A stretch of DNA of 64,000 nt, from the NCBI RefSeq assembly GCF_046250175.1, contig NZ_CP176468.1. One strand, 5' to 3'. Origin of the DNA: Psychromonas sp030397575. GTDB taxonomy: Bacteria > Pseudomonadota > Gammaproteobacteria > Enterobacterales > Psychromonadaceae. A program made the translations under genes and the position numbers. Under the pieces are notes generated by a model. The model was not told the DNA's origin. It saw only the letters and a program-made list of their open reading frames with translations, and ran no database searches. Positions 1 through 9,789 of this stretch are shown piece by piece (positions within the stretch are counted from its first letter, which is position 1; each line of letters opens with the position of its first letter).

Positions 1-480
1 AGCTGGGTAGCGTTTATCCAACTCTACCATTTCGCGATCGCGTGTTACCTTAGCAACAATAGAAGCTGCACTTATCTCTGCTACACGTAAATCGCCTTTT
101 ACCACAGCTTCACTGGGCATTGGCAAGTTAGGGCAGCGGTTACCATCAATAAAGACATAACTCGGCTGAATAGATAATCCTTGGACCGCTCGTTGCATTG
201 CCAGCATAGTTGCATGCAATATATTGAGTTTATCTATTTCTGTTGGTGAAGCTCTTCCGATGCTCACTGCTAATGCATTTTCATTAATTTGATCAAATAA
301 CAGCGCTAACTTCTTTTCACTCAACTTCTTCGAGTCGGTTAAACCAGTAATAGGTTTATTTGGGTCTAAAATAACTGCAGCTGTGACCACATCACCAACC
401 AGAGGCCCACGCCCAACTTCATCTACCCCTGCAATATTTGGTAAATCAGGATAGGCAACTTCAGGAAACTCTGTTTTCAT
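1..480 (-). CDS. rnhB: Ribonuclease HII (3' end beyond window)
   Basis: RNase HII cleaves the RNA strand of RNA-DNA hybrids and removes misincorporated ribonucleotides. The reading frame runs from an ATG at 480 off the left edge with no stop, so only the first 160 codons are visible. The family's DEVGRG motif gives catalytic D20 and E21; a third acidic residue, D112, sits in FIDGN, and AASIVAKVTRD follows near residue 120. It lies 30 bp after lpxB, as in E. coli where rnhB follows lpxB, so the two are probably cotranscribed. The identification is firm; the C-terminus cannot be judged. Confidence 0.95.
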   Translation of the reverse strand, partial: MKTEFPEVAYPDLPNIAGVDEVGRGPLVGDVVTAAVILDPNKPITGLTDSKKLSEKKLALLFDQINENALAVSIGRASPTEIDKLNILHATMLAMQRAVQGLSIQPSYVFIDGNRCPNLPMPSEAVVKGDLRVAEISAASIVAKVTRDREMVELDKRYPA

Positions 481-510
481 GTTTACTCTTCTCTATTGAT
501 AATATCTAAA

Positions 511-1650
511 TTAACGATTTAATAAGTTAATCACAGCATTGGCTGCTTGTGTATCTGCATCACAACGGATTTGTTGATGTAGTTCAGTAAAAGTCTCTAT
601 CATTTTTTGGCCATCATGCTCAATTAAACGCGTTAATTCAGCAACAATTTTATCCACAGTGCAATTATCTTGGCTTAACTCTTTAACCACCTCTTTATCG
701 GCAATCAAATTAGGTAAGGAAGTATACTTCACTTTGACCAACGCTTTAGCAATCATATAGGTCAGTGGTGAAACTTTATAGGCCACGACCATCGGTGCTT
801 TAGCTAACATAGCTTCTAATGCTGCTGTACCAGAGGCTAATAAAACTAAATCAGCAGATTGTAAAATAGCACTAGATTGGCCATCAAATAAGGTAATTGG
901 TAATGGCGACGCAAGATCTTCTATTTGAGCTTCAAATTGTTGCTTACGACGCTCATTAACCACTGGAACAACAAAACGATAATCCGGATATTTTTGGTGG
1001 ATAACTTGAGCGGCTTGTAAAAAGATAGGACCTAGCATTTCCACTTCTGCTTTACGGCTGCCAGGCAATAAAGCTAAAACTTTTTCATCGGGCCCTATTT
1101 GTAATTGCGCTCGAGCTCCTAATTGATCACGTTTAAGAGGTAATTGGTCTGCTAGTGTGTGTCCAATGAATTGACAAGGGACATCAAACTTATCGTAAAA
1201 CGCTTTTTCAAAAGGTAAAAAAGCAAGCACTAAATCCGTAGCTTTAGCTATTTTATGAATACGCCATTGCTTCCAAGCCCAAACAGACGGGCTAACATAA
1301 TGGATGGTTTTAATACCTTGTTGTTTTAACTTAAGTTCAACAGTTAAATTAAAGTCAGGTGCATCGATACCAATAAAAATATCCGGTGGATTATTGATAA
1401 AATGCTGAGTAATAGATTTACGAATACGTAAAATACTACGTAATTTACCTAGTACCTCTACAAACCCCATTACCGATAAAGCCTCTAAAGGGTGTAAAGC
1501 AGTACAACCTTGAGCAATCATGCGAGGACCGGCAATACCTTCAAAAATAGCATCAGGATATTGCAACTTCAGTGCTTTGATTAAGCCTTCTCCTAAAATA
1601 TCACCCGATGTTTCTCCAGCGATTAATCCAATACGTAATGGTTTAGTCAT
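511..1650 (-). CDS. lpxB: Lipid-A-disaccharide synthase
   Basis: This glycosyltransferase condenses UDP-2,3-diacylglucosamine with lipid X to make the lipid A disaccharide, at the inner face of the inner membrane. The 379-residue product is the usual length and starts GLIAGETSGDILG, the conserved LpxB N-terminus. It also has SPSVWAWK near residue 120 and LLPGSR near 195. The ATG at 1650 follows an AGAGAG ribosome-binding site. In E. coli lpxA and lpxB overlap; here about 150 bp with a strong terminator separate them, so lpxB-rnhB probably has its own promoter or depends on read-through. Confidence 0.97.
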   Translation of the reverse strand: MTKPLRIGLIAGETSGDILGEGLIKALKLQYPDAIFEGIAGPRMIAQGCTALHPLEALSVMGFVEVLGKLRSILRIRKSITQHFINNPPDIFIGIDAPDFNLTVELKLKQQGIKTIHYVSPSVWAWKQWRIHKIAKATDLVLAFLPFEKAFYDKFDVPCQFIGHTLADQLPLKRDQLGARAQLQIGPDEKVLALLPGSRKAEVEMLGPIFLQAAQVIHQKYPDYRFVVPVVNERRKQQFEAQIEDLASPLPITLFDGQSSAILQSADLVLLASGTAALEAMLAKAPMVVAYKVSPLTYMIAKALVKVKYTSLPNLIADKEVVKELSQDNCTVDKIVAELTRLIEHDGQKMIETFTELHQQIRCDADTQAANAVINLLNR

Positions 1651-1745
1651 GACTCTCTTCTTTTAGTTTTCAGGTTATACCGATGACATTAAATAAATAC
1701 ACTCTTTTAATAGAAGACTTATTTAATATAACTAATACTACAGGT

Positions 1746-1777
1746 AAAAAAAAAGGCTCAAAAAGAGCCTATTTTTT
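1746..1777 (-). terminator. Intrinsic terminator after lpxA
   Basis: The perfect 6-bp stem AGGCTC/GAGCCT (1754-1759 with 1765-1770) has a 5-nt loop and is followed on the minus strand by a run of nine T. A shorter T run on the plus side means it could work both ways. It lies just past the lpxA stop codon and separates lpxA from lpxB. Confidence 0.85.
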
Positions 1778-1799
1778 AAAATATTTTAAACAAATCGGC

Positions 1800-2588
1800 T
1801 TAGCGAACAATACCGCGATTCTCGTCAGAAATAAAATCTAACAAGGTTTTTAACTCTGGACATTCTTCAACATTAGCTGCAATTTCAGCTTTCGCCTCGG
1901 CAAGTGTATTGCCTTGACGACATAGTGATTTGTAAGCACGTTTAATATGCATAATTGTTGCACTACTGAAACCATGACGTTTCAAGCCAACTGAGTTAAT
2001 ACCTTGTGCTTGAACATAATTACCAGATGCCATAAAGAAAGGTGGAATATCTTTATTCACTGCTGAACAACCACCAATCATTGCATATTCACCAACACGA
2101 GTGAATTGATGTAAGGCAGTTAATCCACCAATAATCACGTTATTAGCTAGCTTACTGTGGCCCGCCAACGTCGCATTATTAGATAAAATAATGTTATTTC
2201 CTAACATGCAATCATGAGCAACATGCACATAAGCCATTAATAAACAGTTACTGCCAATTTTAGTCAGGCTTTGATCCTGGGCAGTACCGCGATGAATAGT
2301 ACAGCTTTCACGGAATACATTGTTGTCGCCAATCTCTAAATAGGTTGTTTCACCATTATATTTTAAATCTTGGCAGTCTTCACCAATAGAGGCAAATTGG
2401 TAAATTTTATTACCCTTGCCCATTTTAGTGGTGCCTTTAATAACAACGTGTGGACCAATCCAGCAATCATCACCAATTTCAACATTATCGCCGATAATGC
2501 TATAAGGACCGACCTCTACATTTTTTCCGATGATTGCATTTTCATGAATTATCGCTGTTGGATGAATATTTGCTGTTGAATCAATCAT
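1800..2588 (-). CDS. lpxA: UDP-N-acetylglucosamine acyltransferase
   Basis: LpxA makes the first lipid A intermediate by moving a 3-hydroxyacyl chain from ACP to UDP-GlcNAc. The protein is a left-handed beta-helix of hexapeptide repeats from about residue 2 to 190. The catalytic His of AYVHVAHDC is at residue 125, the same number as in E. coli. I place the start at the ATG at 2588, giving MIDSTANIHPTAI and 262 residues; an upstream in-frame ATG at 2627 would add 13 residues and overlap fabZ. The start overlaps the fabZ stop by one base (TAATG), which indicates translational coupling. Confidence 0.97.
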   Translation of the reverse strand: MIDSTANIHPTAIIHENAIIGKNVEVGPYSIIGDNVEIGDDCWIGPHVVIKGTTKMGKGNKIYQFASIGEDCQDLKYNGETTYLEIGDNNVFRESCTIHRGTAQDQSLTKIGSNCLLMAYVHVAHDCMLGNNIILSNNATLAGHSKLANNVIIGGLTALHQFTRVGEYAMIGGCSAVNKDIPPFFMASGNYVQAQGINSVGLKRHGFSSATIMHIKRAYKSLCRQGNTLAEAKAEIAANVEECPELKTLLDFISDENRGIVR

Positions 2589-3040
2589 TAGATCTCTCTT
2601 CTTGCACACATAATTTCTGCTTGACAAACCACTTGTCCATCAACTTTAGCTTTACACTCAAATTTACCCATGCCACGTTTTTCGCCGATACATGTCACGT
2701 CTAAATCCAGTCTATCACCAGGAACAACTGGTTTACGGAATTTTACTTTATCAATTGAAGCAAAGAAGTATAGTTCATTTTCAGCAGGCTTCCCGTGCTT
2801 AGTAAACGCTAGCACACCCGTTGCTTGTGCTAATGCTTCTAAAATTAATACCCCTGGAAATACTGGCGTACCTGGGAAATGCCCAGTGAATTGAGGTTCA
2901 TTAAACGATACATTTTTGTAACCCTGTAACGTTTCACCTGGTACGTGATCGACAACACGATCAAGTAATAAAAATGGGTAACGATGCGGTAGAAGATCCA
3001 TGATCTCCTTGATATCAAGACTATTTAATTCGTTTGACAC
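2588..3040 (-). CDS. fabZ: 3-hydroxyacyl-ACP dehydratase FabZ
   Basis: FabZ dehydrates 3-hydroxyacyl-ACP in fatty acid elongation and competes with LpxA and LpxD for that substrate. The 150-residue hot-dog protein has LPHRYPFLLLDR at residue 17, catalytic H54 in GHFPG and E68 in LILEALAQ. The start is GTG at 3040, preceded by AAGGAAG five bases upstream. The gene lies 10 bp after lpxD and overlaps lpxA by one base, in the conserved lpxD-fabZ-lpxA order. Confidence 0.97.
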   Translation of the reverse strand: MSNELNSLDIKEIMDLLPHRYPFLLLDRVVDHVPGETLQGYKNVSFNEPQFTGHFPGTPVFPGVLILEALAQATGVLAFTKHGKPAENELYFFASIDKVKFRKPVVPGDRLDLDVTCIGEKRGMGKFECKAKVDGQVVCQAEIMCARREI

Positions 3041-3050
3041 GATAACTTCC

Positions 3051-4073
3051 TTAGTTTTTTTCTTCTAATTGCTTTTCAAGCTGTTTTACACGCTTGAATA
3101 ATTCTTCAATTTTTAATGTATAAGCCGTTGTTTTACGCCACAGTTTACTCTCTTGTGCAGGCACACCAGAAGAATAGACGCCTGGTTTTTTAATACTACG
3201 CATAACCATAGTATCACCAGTAATAACAACGTTATCTGTAATTGTAATATGGCCATTCATTGCCACACTACCACCAACAATACAATGTTTACCTATCACT
3301 GTACTGCCAGCAATATTGGTACCACCCGCAATTGCGGTATGCTCACCAATTTGAATGTTATGTGCGATTTGACATTGGTTATCAATTTTGACACCTTTGC
3401 CAATCACAGTATCAGAAAGCGCTCCCCTATCGATACTAGTACTTGCGCCAATTTCCACATCGTCACCAATAATGACTTTACCAATCTGCGGAATTTTGAC
3501 CCAAGTCCCTTGATAAGGTGCATTACCAAACCCATCAGAGCCGATAATAGTATTGGCATGGATAATTACGTTATTACCAATCTCGCAGGTATGATAAACA
3601 GTAACATTAGGGTAGATTTTACAACCTTGCCCTAATTCAGCACCTTCACCGATCACTGCATTAGCAAATATCTGGCTATTATCGCCAACCTTAGCATTTT
3701 TACCAATCACAACATTCTCTGCAATAGCAACGTTCTTACCAATGCTAGCAGTTTCATGAATAACAGCAGAATCTGCAATGTTTGCACTCAAGTTTGGCGT
3801 TGTATCAAATAATCGAGCTAATAATGCATATCCCACGTATGGGTTATCCATGAATAACGCATTGCCAGTATAAGAGTCCTTTAATTCGTTAGGCAATACG
3901 ATAGCGCTAGCTGTGCATTCAGATAATCGTGTCAGTAATTTCTTATCTGAAACAAAGGTAATATCCCCTTGTTTTGCACCATCAAATGTTGCCAAGCGCT
4001 CAATGATTAAATCACCATTTCCGCCTAATTGAGCCGATAGCTGTGTTGCTAAACTTGCTAATGAGTGAGCCAT
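3051..4073 (-). CDS. lpxD: UDP-3-O-(3-hydroxyacyl)glucosamine N-acyltransferase
   Basis: LpxD adds the second 3-hydroxyacyl chain, on nitrogen, in lipid A synthesis. The 340-residue product matches the family length. It has an N-terminal uridine-binding domain (about 1-100), a hexapeptide-repeat beta-helix (about 100-310), and a charged C-terminal helix (KIEELFKRVKQLEKQ). The likely catalytic His is H238 in CQIAHNIQIG. It follows skp by 8 bp. Confidence 0.96.
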   Translation of the reverse strand: MAHSLASLATQLSAQLGGNGDLIIERLATFDGAKQGDITFVSDKKLLTRLSECTASAIVLPNELKDSYTGNALFMDNPYVGYALLARLFDTTPNLSANIADSAVIHETASIGKNVAIAENVVIGKNAKVGDNSQIFANAVIGEGAELGQGCKIYPNVTVYHTCEIGNNVIIHANTIIGSDGFGNAPYQGTWVKIPQIGKVIIGDDVEIGASTSIDRGALSDTVIGKGVKIDNQCQIAHNIQIGEHTAIAGGTNIAGSTVIGKHCIVGGSVAMNGHITITDNVVITGDTMVMRSIKKPGVYSSGVPAQESKLWRKTTAYTLKIEELFKRVKQLEKQLEEKN

Positions 4074-4081
4074 AATAAAAC

Positions 4082-4591
4082 CTACTTAGTACTAATTTCT
4101 TGAATAACTTTATCTGATATATCTAACGCAGGTTTAGAGAATACAATTTGCTCGCCATTTAAAATAATATCGTATTGGCCTTCTTTAGCAATCGTACTGA
4201 TCACATCACGTACTACAGCTAATGATTTTTGCTGTTCTTCACCTTGACGACGACGTTGATCTTCTTCAAATGCTTTACGGCTTAATTTATATTCAGATAC
4301 TTTAACTTCTAGTTCACGTTGTAACTTAGTTACTTCGCTCTTACCTAGCAATTCACCATCTTTTTGGATTTTAGTTTGTAACGTTTTAATCTCTTTTTCT
4401 AGAGATTGTAGCTTTTCATAACGCCCTTTGAATTCCGCTTCTAGTTTTTTAATAATACGTTCGCGTTGTGGAGATTCTTGCATTACTTTTGATGGAAATA
4501 CTACACCAATTTTTTGTGCTTCTGCCGCATTTGCAGCTGAAATAGCCCCCATTGCAGTTGCTAATGTAATAACTTTAAAAAAGGTCTTCAT
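4082..4591 (-). CDS. skp: Periplasmic chaperone Skp/OmpH
   Basis: Skp is a trimeric holdase that carries unfolded outer-membrane proteins through the periplasm to the BAM complex. The 169-residue precursor has a signal peptide ending near ANA-AEA (residues 20-23), a short beta segment (KIGVVFPSKVM), a long lysine- and glutamate-rich coiled coil (about 40-130), and a C-terminal strand. It sits between bamA and lpxD, as in E. coli. A terminator-like hairpin in the upstream gap may tune its level relative to bamA. Confidence 0.94.
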   Translation of the reverse strand: MKTFFKVITLATAMGAISAANAAEAQKIGVVFPSKVMQESPQRERIIKKLEAEFKGRYEKLQSLEKEIKTLQTKIQKDGELLGKSEVTKLQRELEVKVSEYKLSRKAFEEDQRRRQGEEQQKSLAVVRDVISTIAKEGQYDIILNGEQIVFSKPALDISDKVIQEISTK

Positions 4592-4621
4592 GTTGTAACT
4601 CCGTCTTAATAAAATAGTTAT

Positions 4622-4654
4622 AAAAAGAAAAAATAAGTGCGTGTATACGCACTT
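4622..4654 (-). terminator. Terminator or attenuator between bamA and skp
   Basis: The perfect 8-bp stem AAGTGCGT/ACGCACTT (4635-4642 with 4647-4654) has a 4-nt loop, and on the minus strand ATTTTTTCTTTTT follows. It lies in the 91-bp bamA-skp gap. Because skp-lpxD-fabZ-lpxA are needed and no strong promoter is evident downstream, partial read-through is likely. Confidence 0.75.
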
Positions 4655-4682
4655 TCATTGGCTCAATCAAGCAACACACTAA

Positions 4683-7106
4683 CTAGAAAACATCACCAAT
4701 ATTGAATGAGAATATTTCAGTTGTATCTCCAGCATAGTCTTTTAATGGTACAGCTAATGTAAAGACTAATGGCCCTAAAGGCGACACCCAAGTTAATTGA
4801 GTACCCATTGAAACACGCGTTCGCCCAGGTTTAGAATAGTCCCCTGCGTAATCACAATTACTAGAACAACTGTAAGAAGAATAAGTATCGTAATCAAACT
4901 CAGTATCCCAAACTTCACCGGCATCAATAAACACACTGCTACGTAATTGTCTTGAATAAGCTTCATCTAAGAACGGCGTAGGGAAAATAAGTTCCGCACT
5001 TAATGTATATTTTGCATTACCACCTACCGCACTATCAGTGTAAGTATTCGTTGTATTACCACTATTATTAACACCCGTATAGAAAGCACGAGGGCCTACT
5101 GAGTTACTCGAAAAACCACGTATAGTTCGATAACCACCTACATAATAGTTCTCAAAGAACGGCAGAATTTGATCACTTCCTTCAAAAGTACCATAACCAT
5201 TACCGTAACCTAAACTACCGCGCAATAATGTCGTCCATGAACCATCAAGTGTTAAGCGTTGATAATTACGAATATCAAAATTGATTTTGAAGTATTGTAA
5301 ATCTGACCCGGGTATAGTCATTTCACCTTTTAACGTGTGTGACATACCTTGTGTCGCTAACTGCCCTCTATCGAGATTGTTACGGGTCCATGTTGCACTT
5401 GCATCAAAGTTCTTAAAGTTAGCACTACCATCAGACTTTTGGAATGAGCCATAGATATCCCAGAAATCGCTTAATTGCTCATAACCATTTAACTGTGAAA
5501 TACCATTATTTTCCCAGCCAATACTGAACCCTAAACGGTTAATCTCATTGACAGGGAACCCTGCACTTAACTTCAAACCGTAAGTTGTATTAGTATAATC
5601 GACAATGTTTGCATCACCCGCTTCAAATTTATTGTAATAAATTTGAGCTCCACCGCTCACACCGTCTTTAGTTAGGTAAGGAGTAGTATAACTAAGGTCT
5701 GCACTTAAACTGTAATCATTAACTTTGGTTTGTAATGATATTTTATCACCACTACCAAGGAAGTTACTTTCTTGGATACCACCACTCAAGCTAACACCCG
5801 AATCAGTACCAAAACCAATACCGGCATTAAAACTACCTGAAGATTGCTCCTCTACGTTTACGTTCACATCGACAAGATCATCACTCACACGCTCTGTATC
5901 GATATCCACTTTTGAGAAAAAGCCTAAACGGTTTAAACGCGCACGAGAAAGTTCGATGTTTTCGCTAGATAGCCAACCACCTTCCATTTGACGCATTTCA
6001 CGACGTAGTACCACATCTTTTGTTGTAGTATTACCAGAAATATTAATATATCTCACGTAACCACGTTGCCCTGGGTCAACAGAGAAATTCACTACAACAG
6101 TATTAGTTTCGTCATCAATCTCAGGGTAAGTATTAATTTCAGGGAAAGCATAACCTAAACGCCCAAAGTATTTTCGAATACTCTGTTCAACAGCAGCGAC
6201 TTCTGATGCCGCATAAACATCACCCTTTTTAAAAGAGACTAGGCTTTTGATATCTTCATCATGACCTAATAAGTCACCAATAAATGTCACATCAGAAACA
6301 TTATAGATATCGCCCTCTTTTACGTTAACTGTCACGTAAACGCCTTTTTTATTTGGTCTAAGAGCAACTTGAGTTTCATCGATTTTAAAACGAATGTAAC
6401 CACGATCTAAGTAATAGCTTTTGATAACTTCTAAATCACCGGATAGTTTTTGCTTTTGATAATTATCATCAGCAAATAGATCCCACCAACCATTAGATTC
6501 GCTAAGTGTTAAACGTTTTAATAATTGTTCGTCTGAATAAACACTATTACCAACAATATTAATTTGTTCTATTTTTGCAGTTAACCCTTCACGAAAAACA
6601 AACTGTAAAGAAACACGATTTCTTGGTAGAGGAGTCACAATGGTTTCTACTTGTGCAGAATATTTACCTACACTGTGATAAAAATCTTCTAAGCTTTTTT
6701 CAATACTGGTTAACACAGTCCTATCTAACGTATCACCGACCTGTATTGATGATGACTTTAATGAATCTAAGATTTGTTCTTCACTTAACTTATCATTACC
6801 AGTTAATTCTATAGCACTGATAGTTGGGCGCTCTTTAACTTTAAAAACAAGTACAGAGTCATCTCTGAACAGTTGAATAGATTCAAAGTAGCTGGTGCTA
6901 TATAACTTTTTTATTGCTTGAGACAAGTCATAATCATCTACTACATCTCCTTCTCTAATTGGCAAACTTAGTAATGCAGCGCCTAAAGTGACACGTTGTA
7001 AGCCTTTAAATTGTAAATCGGAAATGGTGAACTCTTCAGCAGTAACAAAGTTAGAAAAGCACCCTGTGACAGTTAATGCCATGGCCAACAAATATTTCTT
7101 AAACAT
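4683..7106 (-). CDS. bamA: Outer membrane assembly factor BamA
   Basis: BamA is the Omp85 core of the BAM machine that folds and inserts outer-membrane beta-barrels. The 807-residue precursor has a signal peptide (1 to about 23, ending VTA-EEF), five POTRA domains (about 24-420) and a C-terminal 16-strand barrel (about 425-807). The conserved loop-6 motif IRGF is near residue 661, and the protein ends in phenylalanine, as the barrel signal requires. It follows rseP, with a 117-bp gap that may hold a promoter. The barrel contains a Cys pair, SYSCSSNCDY, probably in an extracellular loop. Confidence 0.97.
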   Translation of the reverse strand: MFKKYLLAMALTVTGCFSNFVTAEEFTISDLQFKGLQRVTLGAALLSLPIREGDVVDDYDLSQAIKKLYSTSYFESIQLFRDDSVLVFKVKERPTISAIELTGNDKLSEEQILDSLKSSSIQVGDTLDRTVLTSIEKSLEDFYHSVGKYSAQVETIVTPLPRNRVSLQFVFREGLTAKIEQINIVGNSVYSDEQLLKRLTLSESNGWWDLFADDNYQKQKLSGDLEVIKSYYLDRGYIRFKIDETQVALRPNKKGVYVTVNVKEGDIYNVSDVTFIGDLLGHDEDIKSLVSFKKGDVYAASEVAAVEQSIRKYFGRLGYAFPEINTYPEIDDETNTVVVNFSVDPGQRGYVRYINISGNTTTKDVVLRREMRQMEGGWLSSENIELSRARLNRLGFFSKVDIDTERVSDDLVDVNVNVEEQSSGSFNAGIGFGTDSGVSLSGGIQESNFLGSGDKISLQTKVNDYSLSADLSYTTPYLTKDGVSGGAQIYYNKFEAGDANIVDYTNTTYGLKLSAGFPVNEINRLGFSIGWENNGISQLNGYEQLSDFWDIYGSFQKSDGSANFKNFDASATWTRNNLDRGQLATQGMSHTLKGEMTIPGSDLQYFKINFDIRNYQRLTLDGSWTTLLRGSLGYGNGYGTFEGSDQILPFFENYYVGGYRTIRGFSSNSVGPRAFYTGVNNSGNTTNTYTDSAVGGNAKYTLSAELIFPTPFLDEAYSRQLRSSVFIDAGEVWDTEFDYDTYSSYSCSSNCDYAGDYSKPGRTRVSMGTQLTWVSPLGPLVFTLAVPLKDYAGDTTEIFSFNIGDVF

Positions 7107-7177
7107 TATCTACGAAATCCTTTACTGCACTGAAGTGCAAAACAGTTTAAACATATAGATTAATAGCGCAGTGTATC

Positions 7178-7196
7178 ATTATCATTTAATGATAAT
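7178..7196. other. AT-rich palindrome upstream of bamA
   Basis: A perfect 9-bp inverted repeat with a one-base centre, ATTATCATT/AATGATAAT, lies in the rseP-bamA gap, about 70 bp upstream of the bamA start. It could be an operator or part of a promoter. It resembles a Fur site with the half-sites in reversed order, so I do not call it one. Confidence 0.4.
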
Positions 7197-7223
7197 TACT
7201 CTCACTGCCTATTTATTTGTACT

Positions 7224-8597
7224 TTATAATAAATTAAGGTCATTAAGTACGGCGATTGACATAAAAGTAACCAGTACCGCAGCACCGATTTTAAAACCAA
7301 TTTCTTGAACTCGTTCGGATACTTCTTTGCCTGTCACAGCCTCGATAAAGTAATACACTAAGTGGCCGCCATCTAATACTGGTAATGGGATCAAGTTCAT
7401 AATACCCAAGTTAACACTGATGAGCGCTATAAACCCTAAAAAGTATACAAACCCATAGTCAGCACTCATTCCGGCGCCTTTAGCAATACCAATCGGTCCA
7501 CTCAAGTTTTTAACCGATAAATCGCCCGTGACTAACTTGACTAAGGTGCTAAAGGTCAATTCAGATAATTGCCAAGTTTTATCGATACCTTTTAACACTG
7601 CATCGACAACACCATATTGTAAATTAACACGGAATTGTTCAGGGTAATCATCAACCTGTGGTGCCAATCCAATAAACCCTTGAACCATCCCATCGGCTAG
7701 TTCTCTGGAGTCAGGTGTTAATGTTAAGGTTTTACTTTCAGCTTGTCTTTCAATCTGTAACTGTAATGAGTTATTCGGATTATTTTGAATTAATTCAACA
7801 AATTGAGTCCAGTCATCTAATGCTTGACCGTTAATCGTAAGCAGTTTATCACCTTTTAAAATACCACTGCGCTGCGCGGCACTATCTTCGCTTATGTTCG
7901 CAGCAATGAGATGTACCTTTGGAGAATATGGGATAAAACCAAGGCTACTCACTATTGATTGCTTTTTAGGGTCAAACAACCACTTTTGTAATGAGACTGT
8001 GTAAGTCTGGCTTGGTTCATTAACTATTTGTGAGTTAGAACGCAAAATAGGTGCAATAGTCAGCTCAACACTAGGTTCACCAATTTGAGCGACTAATTCC
8101 AAGTTTAATGCTTCCCAGTCATGTACTGGTTGACCATTTACCGCTTCAACTTCAAACCACTGCTGTTTGATGACACTCGCTGGAGAGCCTTCTTTCACAC
8201 CATTCATAATTGGTTTAGCGCTATTTACACCAATGCTGTACATAAAGAAGAAAGCAACAATAGCCAGTAAAAAATTAGCTATTGGCCCAGCTGCGACAAT
8301 GGCAATACGTTGCCAAACAGTTTTATTATTAAAGGTAAATTCAGCAAGTTCTTCAGGCACTTCTTCGACTCGGCTGTCTAGCATTTTCACATAGCCACCT
8401 AAGGGAATTGCGGCGACCGCAAATTCAGTGCCATGCTTATCTATTTTTTTAAATAAAACTTTACCGAATCCTAGAGAGAAACGATGTACTTTTACACCGC
8501 AGCGACGAGCTACCCAAAAGTGCCCATATTCGTGAATCGCTACTAAAATACTTAATGCAATAATGAATGAAGCAGTATTCCAAAGAAAATCTAACAA
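7224..8597 (-). CDS. rseP: Site-2 metalloprotease RseP
   Basis: RseP is the inner-membrane zinc protease that makes the second cut in RseA to release sigma E, and also clears remnant signal peptides. The 457-residue product has the zinc motif HEYGH (H22, E23, H26), two periplasmic PDZ domains (about 115-310), and the C-terminal LPVLDGG motif that supplies the third ligand. The start is TTG at 8597: MLDFLWN aligns with the E. coli N-terminus MLSFLWD, and GAGG sits six bases upstream. It overlaps the end of dxr by 7 bp. Confidence 0.95.
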   Translation of the reverse strand: MLDFLWNTASFIIALSILVAIHEYGHFWVARRCGVKVHRFSLGFGKVLFKKIDKHGTEFAVAAIPLGGYVKMLDSRVEEVPEELAEFTFNNKTVWQRIAIVAAGPIANFLLAIVAFFFMYSIGVNSAKPIMNGVKEGSPASVIKQQWFEVEAVNGQPVHDWEALNLELVAQIGEPSVELTIAPILRSNSQIVNEPSQTYTVSLQKWLFDPKKQSIVSSLGFIPYSPKVHLIAANISEDSAAQRSGILKGDKLLTINGQALDDWTQFVELIQNNPNNSLQLQIERQAESKTLTLTPDSRELADGMVQGFIGLAPQVDDYPEQFRVNLQYGVVDAVLKGIDKTWQLSELTFSTLVKLVTGDLSVKNLSGPIGIAKGAGMSADYGFVYFLGFIALISVNLGIMNLIPLPVLDGGHLVYYFIEAVTGKEVSERVQEIGFKIGAAVLVTFMSIAVLNDLNLL

Positions 8598-9787
8598 GTG
8601 ATACCTCGATTAATAATGTCAGCAGCTGATTGTCTGGCTATTTTATCGATCAACAGTAACTCGTCAATTGTTGATATTGTTTGTGGTGTTAACTGATTTA
8701 AGACACTTTCAACGACTACAGCAATCGCAGGGAAAGAGATACGTTCATCTAAAAAAGCTTGTACTGCAATTTCATTAGCAGCATTGAGTGTCGTCGTCGC
8801 ATGTTGGCCTTGATAACATGCATCAATGGCTAATTTTAAACATGGATAGCGATTAAAGTCAGGAGCTACAAAGCTAAAATCGTTTGTGCTGAAGAAATCA
8901 AAATCAGAAACACCACTTTTGATACGCTTTTCACCACCCATTACATGCGCAATAGGCACTCTCATATCAGGGTTCCCCATCTGCGAGATCACACTACCGT
9001 CTTGATATTGCACCATAGAATGGATCACTGATTGAGGATGAATAATGACTTGTAACTGTTCTTTATTAGCATTAAACAACCATTTAGCCTCAATATACTC
9101 TAAGCCCTTGTTCATCATAGTTGCTGAATCAATAGATATTTTAGGCCCCATCGACCAATTTGGATGTTTAACAGCGGTAGCGGGTGTAATGGTCGAGAAT
9201 TCAGATAAGTCTTTATTAAGGAATGGACCACCCGATCCCGTTAATAATATTTTAGAGACACCAGCCTCTTGTAAATCGCAGTGCCCAATAGTGTCTTGTA
9301 AGCTTGTCGACATAGATTGAAAAATAGCATTATGTTCGCTATCAACAGGCCACAACTTCGCTCCAGAGGCTTTTACTGCTTCAATAAACAGTGCTCCAGA
9401 CATTACCAGTGATTCTTTATTCGCGAGGAAGATTTCTTTACCAGCATGTACAGCTGCTAATGTTGTTTTTAATCCAGCAGCACCAACGATCGCGGCCATT
9501 ACCGAATCAATCTCGTCACTCCCCAATAAAGCAAGTACATCTTGCTCATTAAGCACTTGGCAAGACAAGTTATGGTCTTGTAATTGTTGCTTTAATTGGG
9601 TGGCAGCTTCTACACTAGCAAGTGCAACATACTGAGGTGTGAATTCGATACATAACGCCAGCATTTTTTGCACATTGCTAGCGGCATAAAGAAACTTCAC
9701 TTTATATAGTGTTGGATTCTGACGACAAACACTGAGCGTGCTATCACCAATAGAGCCAGTCGCTCCTAATACCGCTAAATTTTTCAT
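8591..9787 (-). CDS. dxr: 1-deoxy-D-xylulose 5-phosphate reductoisomerase
   Basis: Dxr converts DXP to 2-C-methylerythritol 4-phosphate with NADPH, the committed step of the MEP isoprenoid pathway; the downstream product is used by UppS in the same cluster. It has the NADPH loop GATGSIG (8-14), the LLANKES-like segment FLANKESLV, the metal-binding PVDSEHNA motif near residue 147, and HPNWSMGPKISIDSATMMNKG. I start at the ATG at 9787 (398 residues); a longer frame would add five residues and overlap cdsA. It begins 2 bp after the cdsA stop. Confidence 0.97.
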   Translation of the reverse strand: MKNLAVLGATGSIGDSTLSVCRQNPTLYKVKFLYAASNVQKMLALCIEFTPQYVALASVEAATQLKQQLQDHNLSCQVLNEQDVLALLGSDEIDSVMAAIVGAAGLKTTLAAVHAGKEIFLANKESLVMSGALFIEAVKASGAKLWPVDSEHNAIFQSMSTSLQDTIGHCDLQEAGVSKILLTGSGGPFLNKDLSEFSTITPATAVKHPNWSMGPKISIDSATMMNKGLEYIEAKWLFNANKEQLQVIIHPQSVIHSMVQYQDGSVISQMGNPDMRVPIAHVMGGEKRIKSGVSDFDFFSTNDFSFVAPDFNRYPCLKLAIDACYQGQHATTTLNAANEIAVQAFLDERISFPAIAVVVESVLNQLTPQTISTIDELLLIDKIARQSAADIINRGITC

Positions 9788-9789
9788 GA

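Noticed and set aside
7178..7196. Possible Fur box upstream of bamA
   Set aside because: The half-sites are in the wrong order for the Fur consensus and there is no iron link; kept only as a palindrome.
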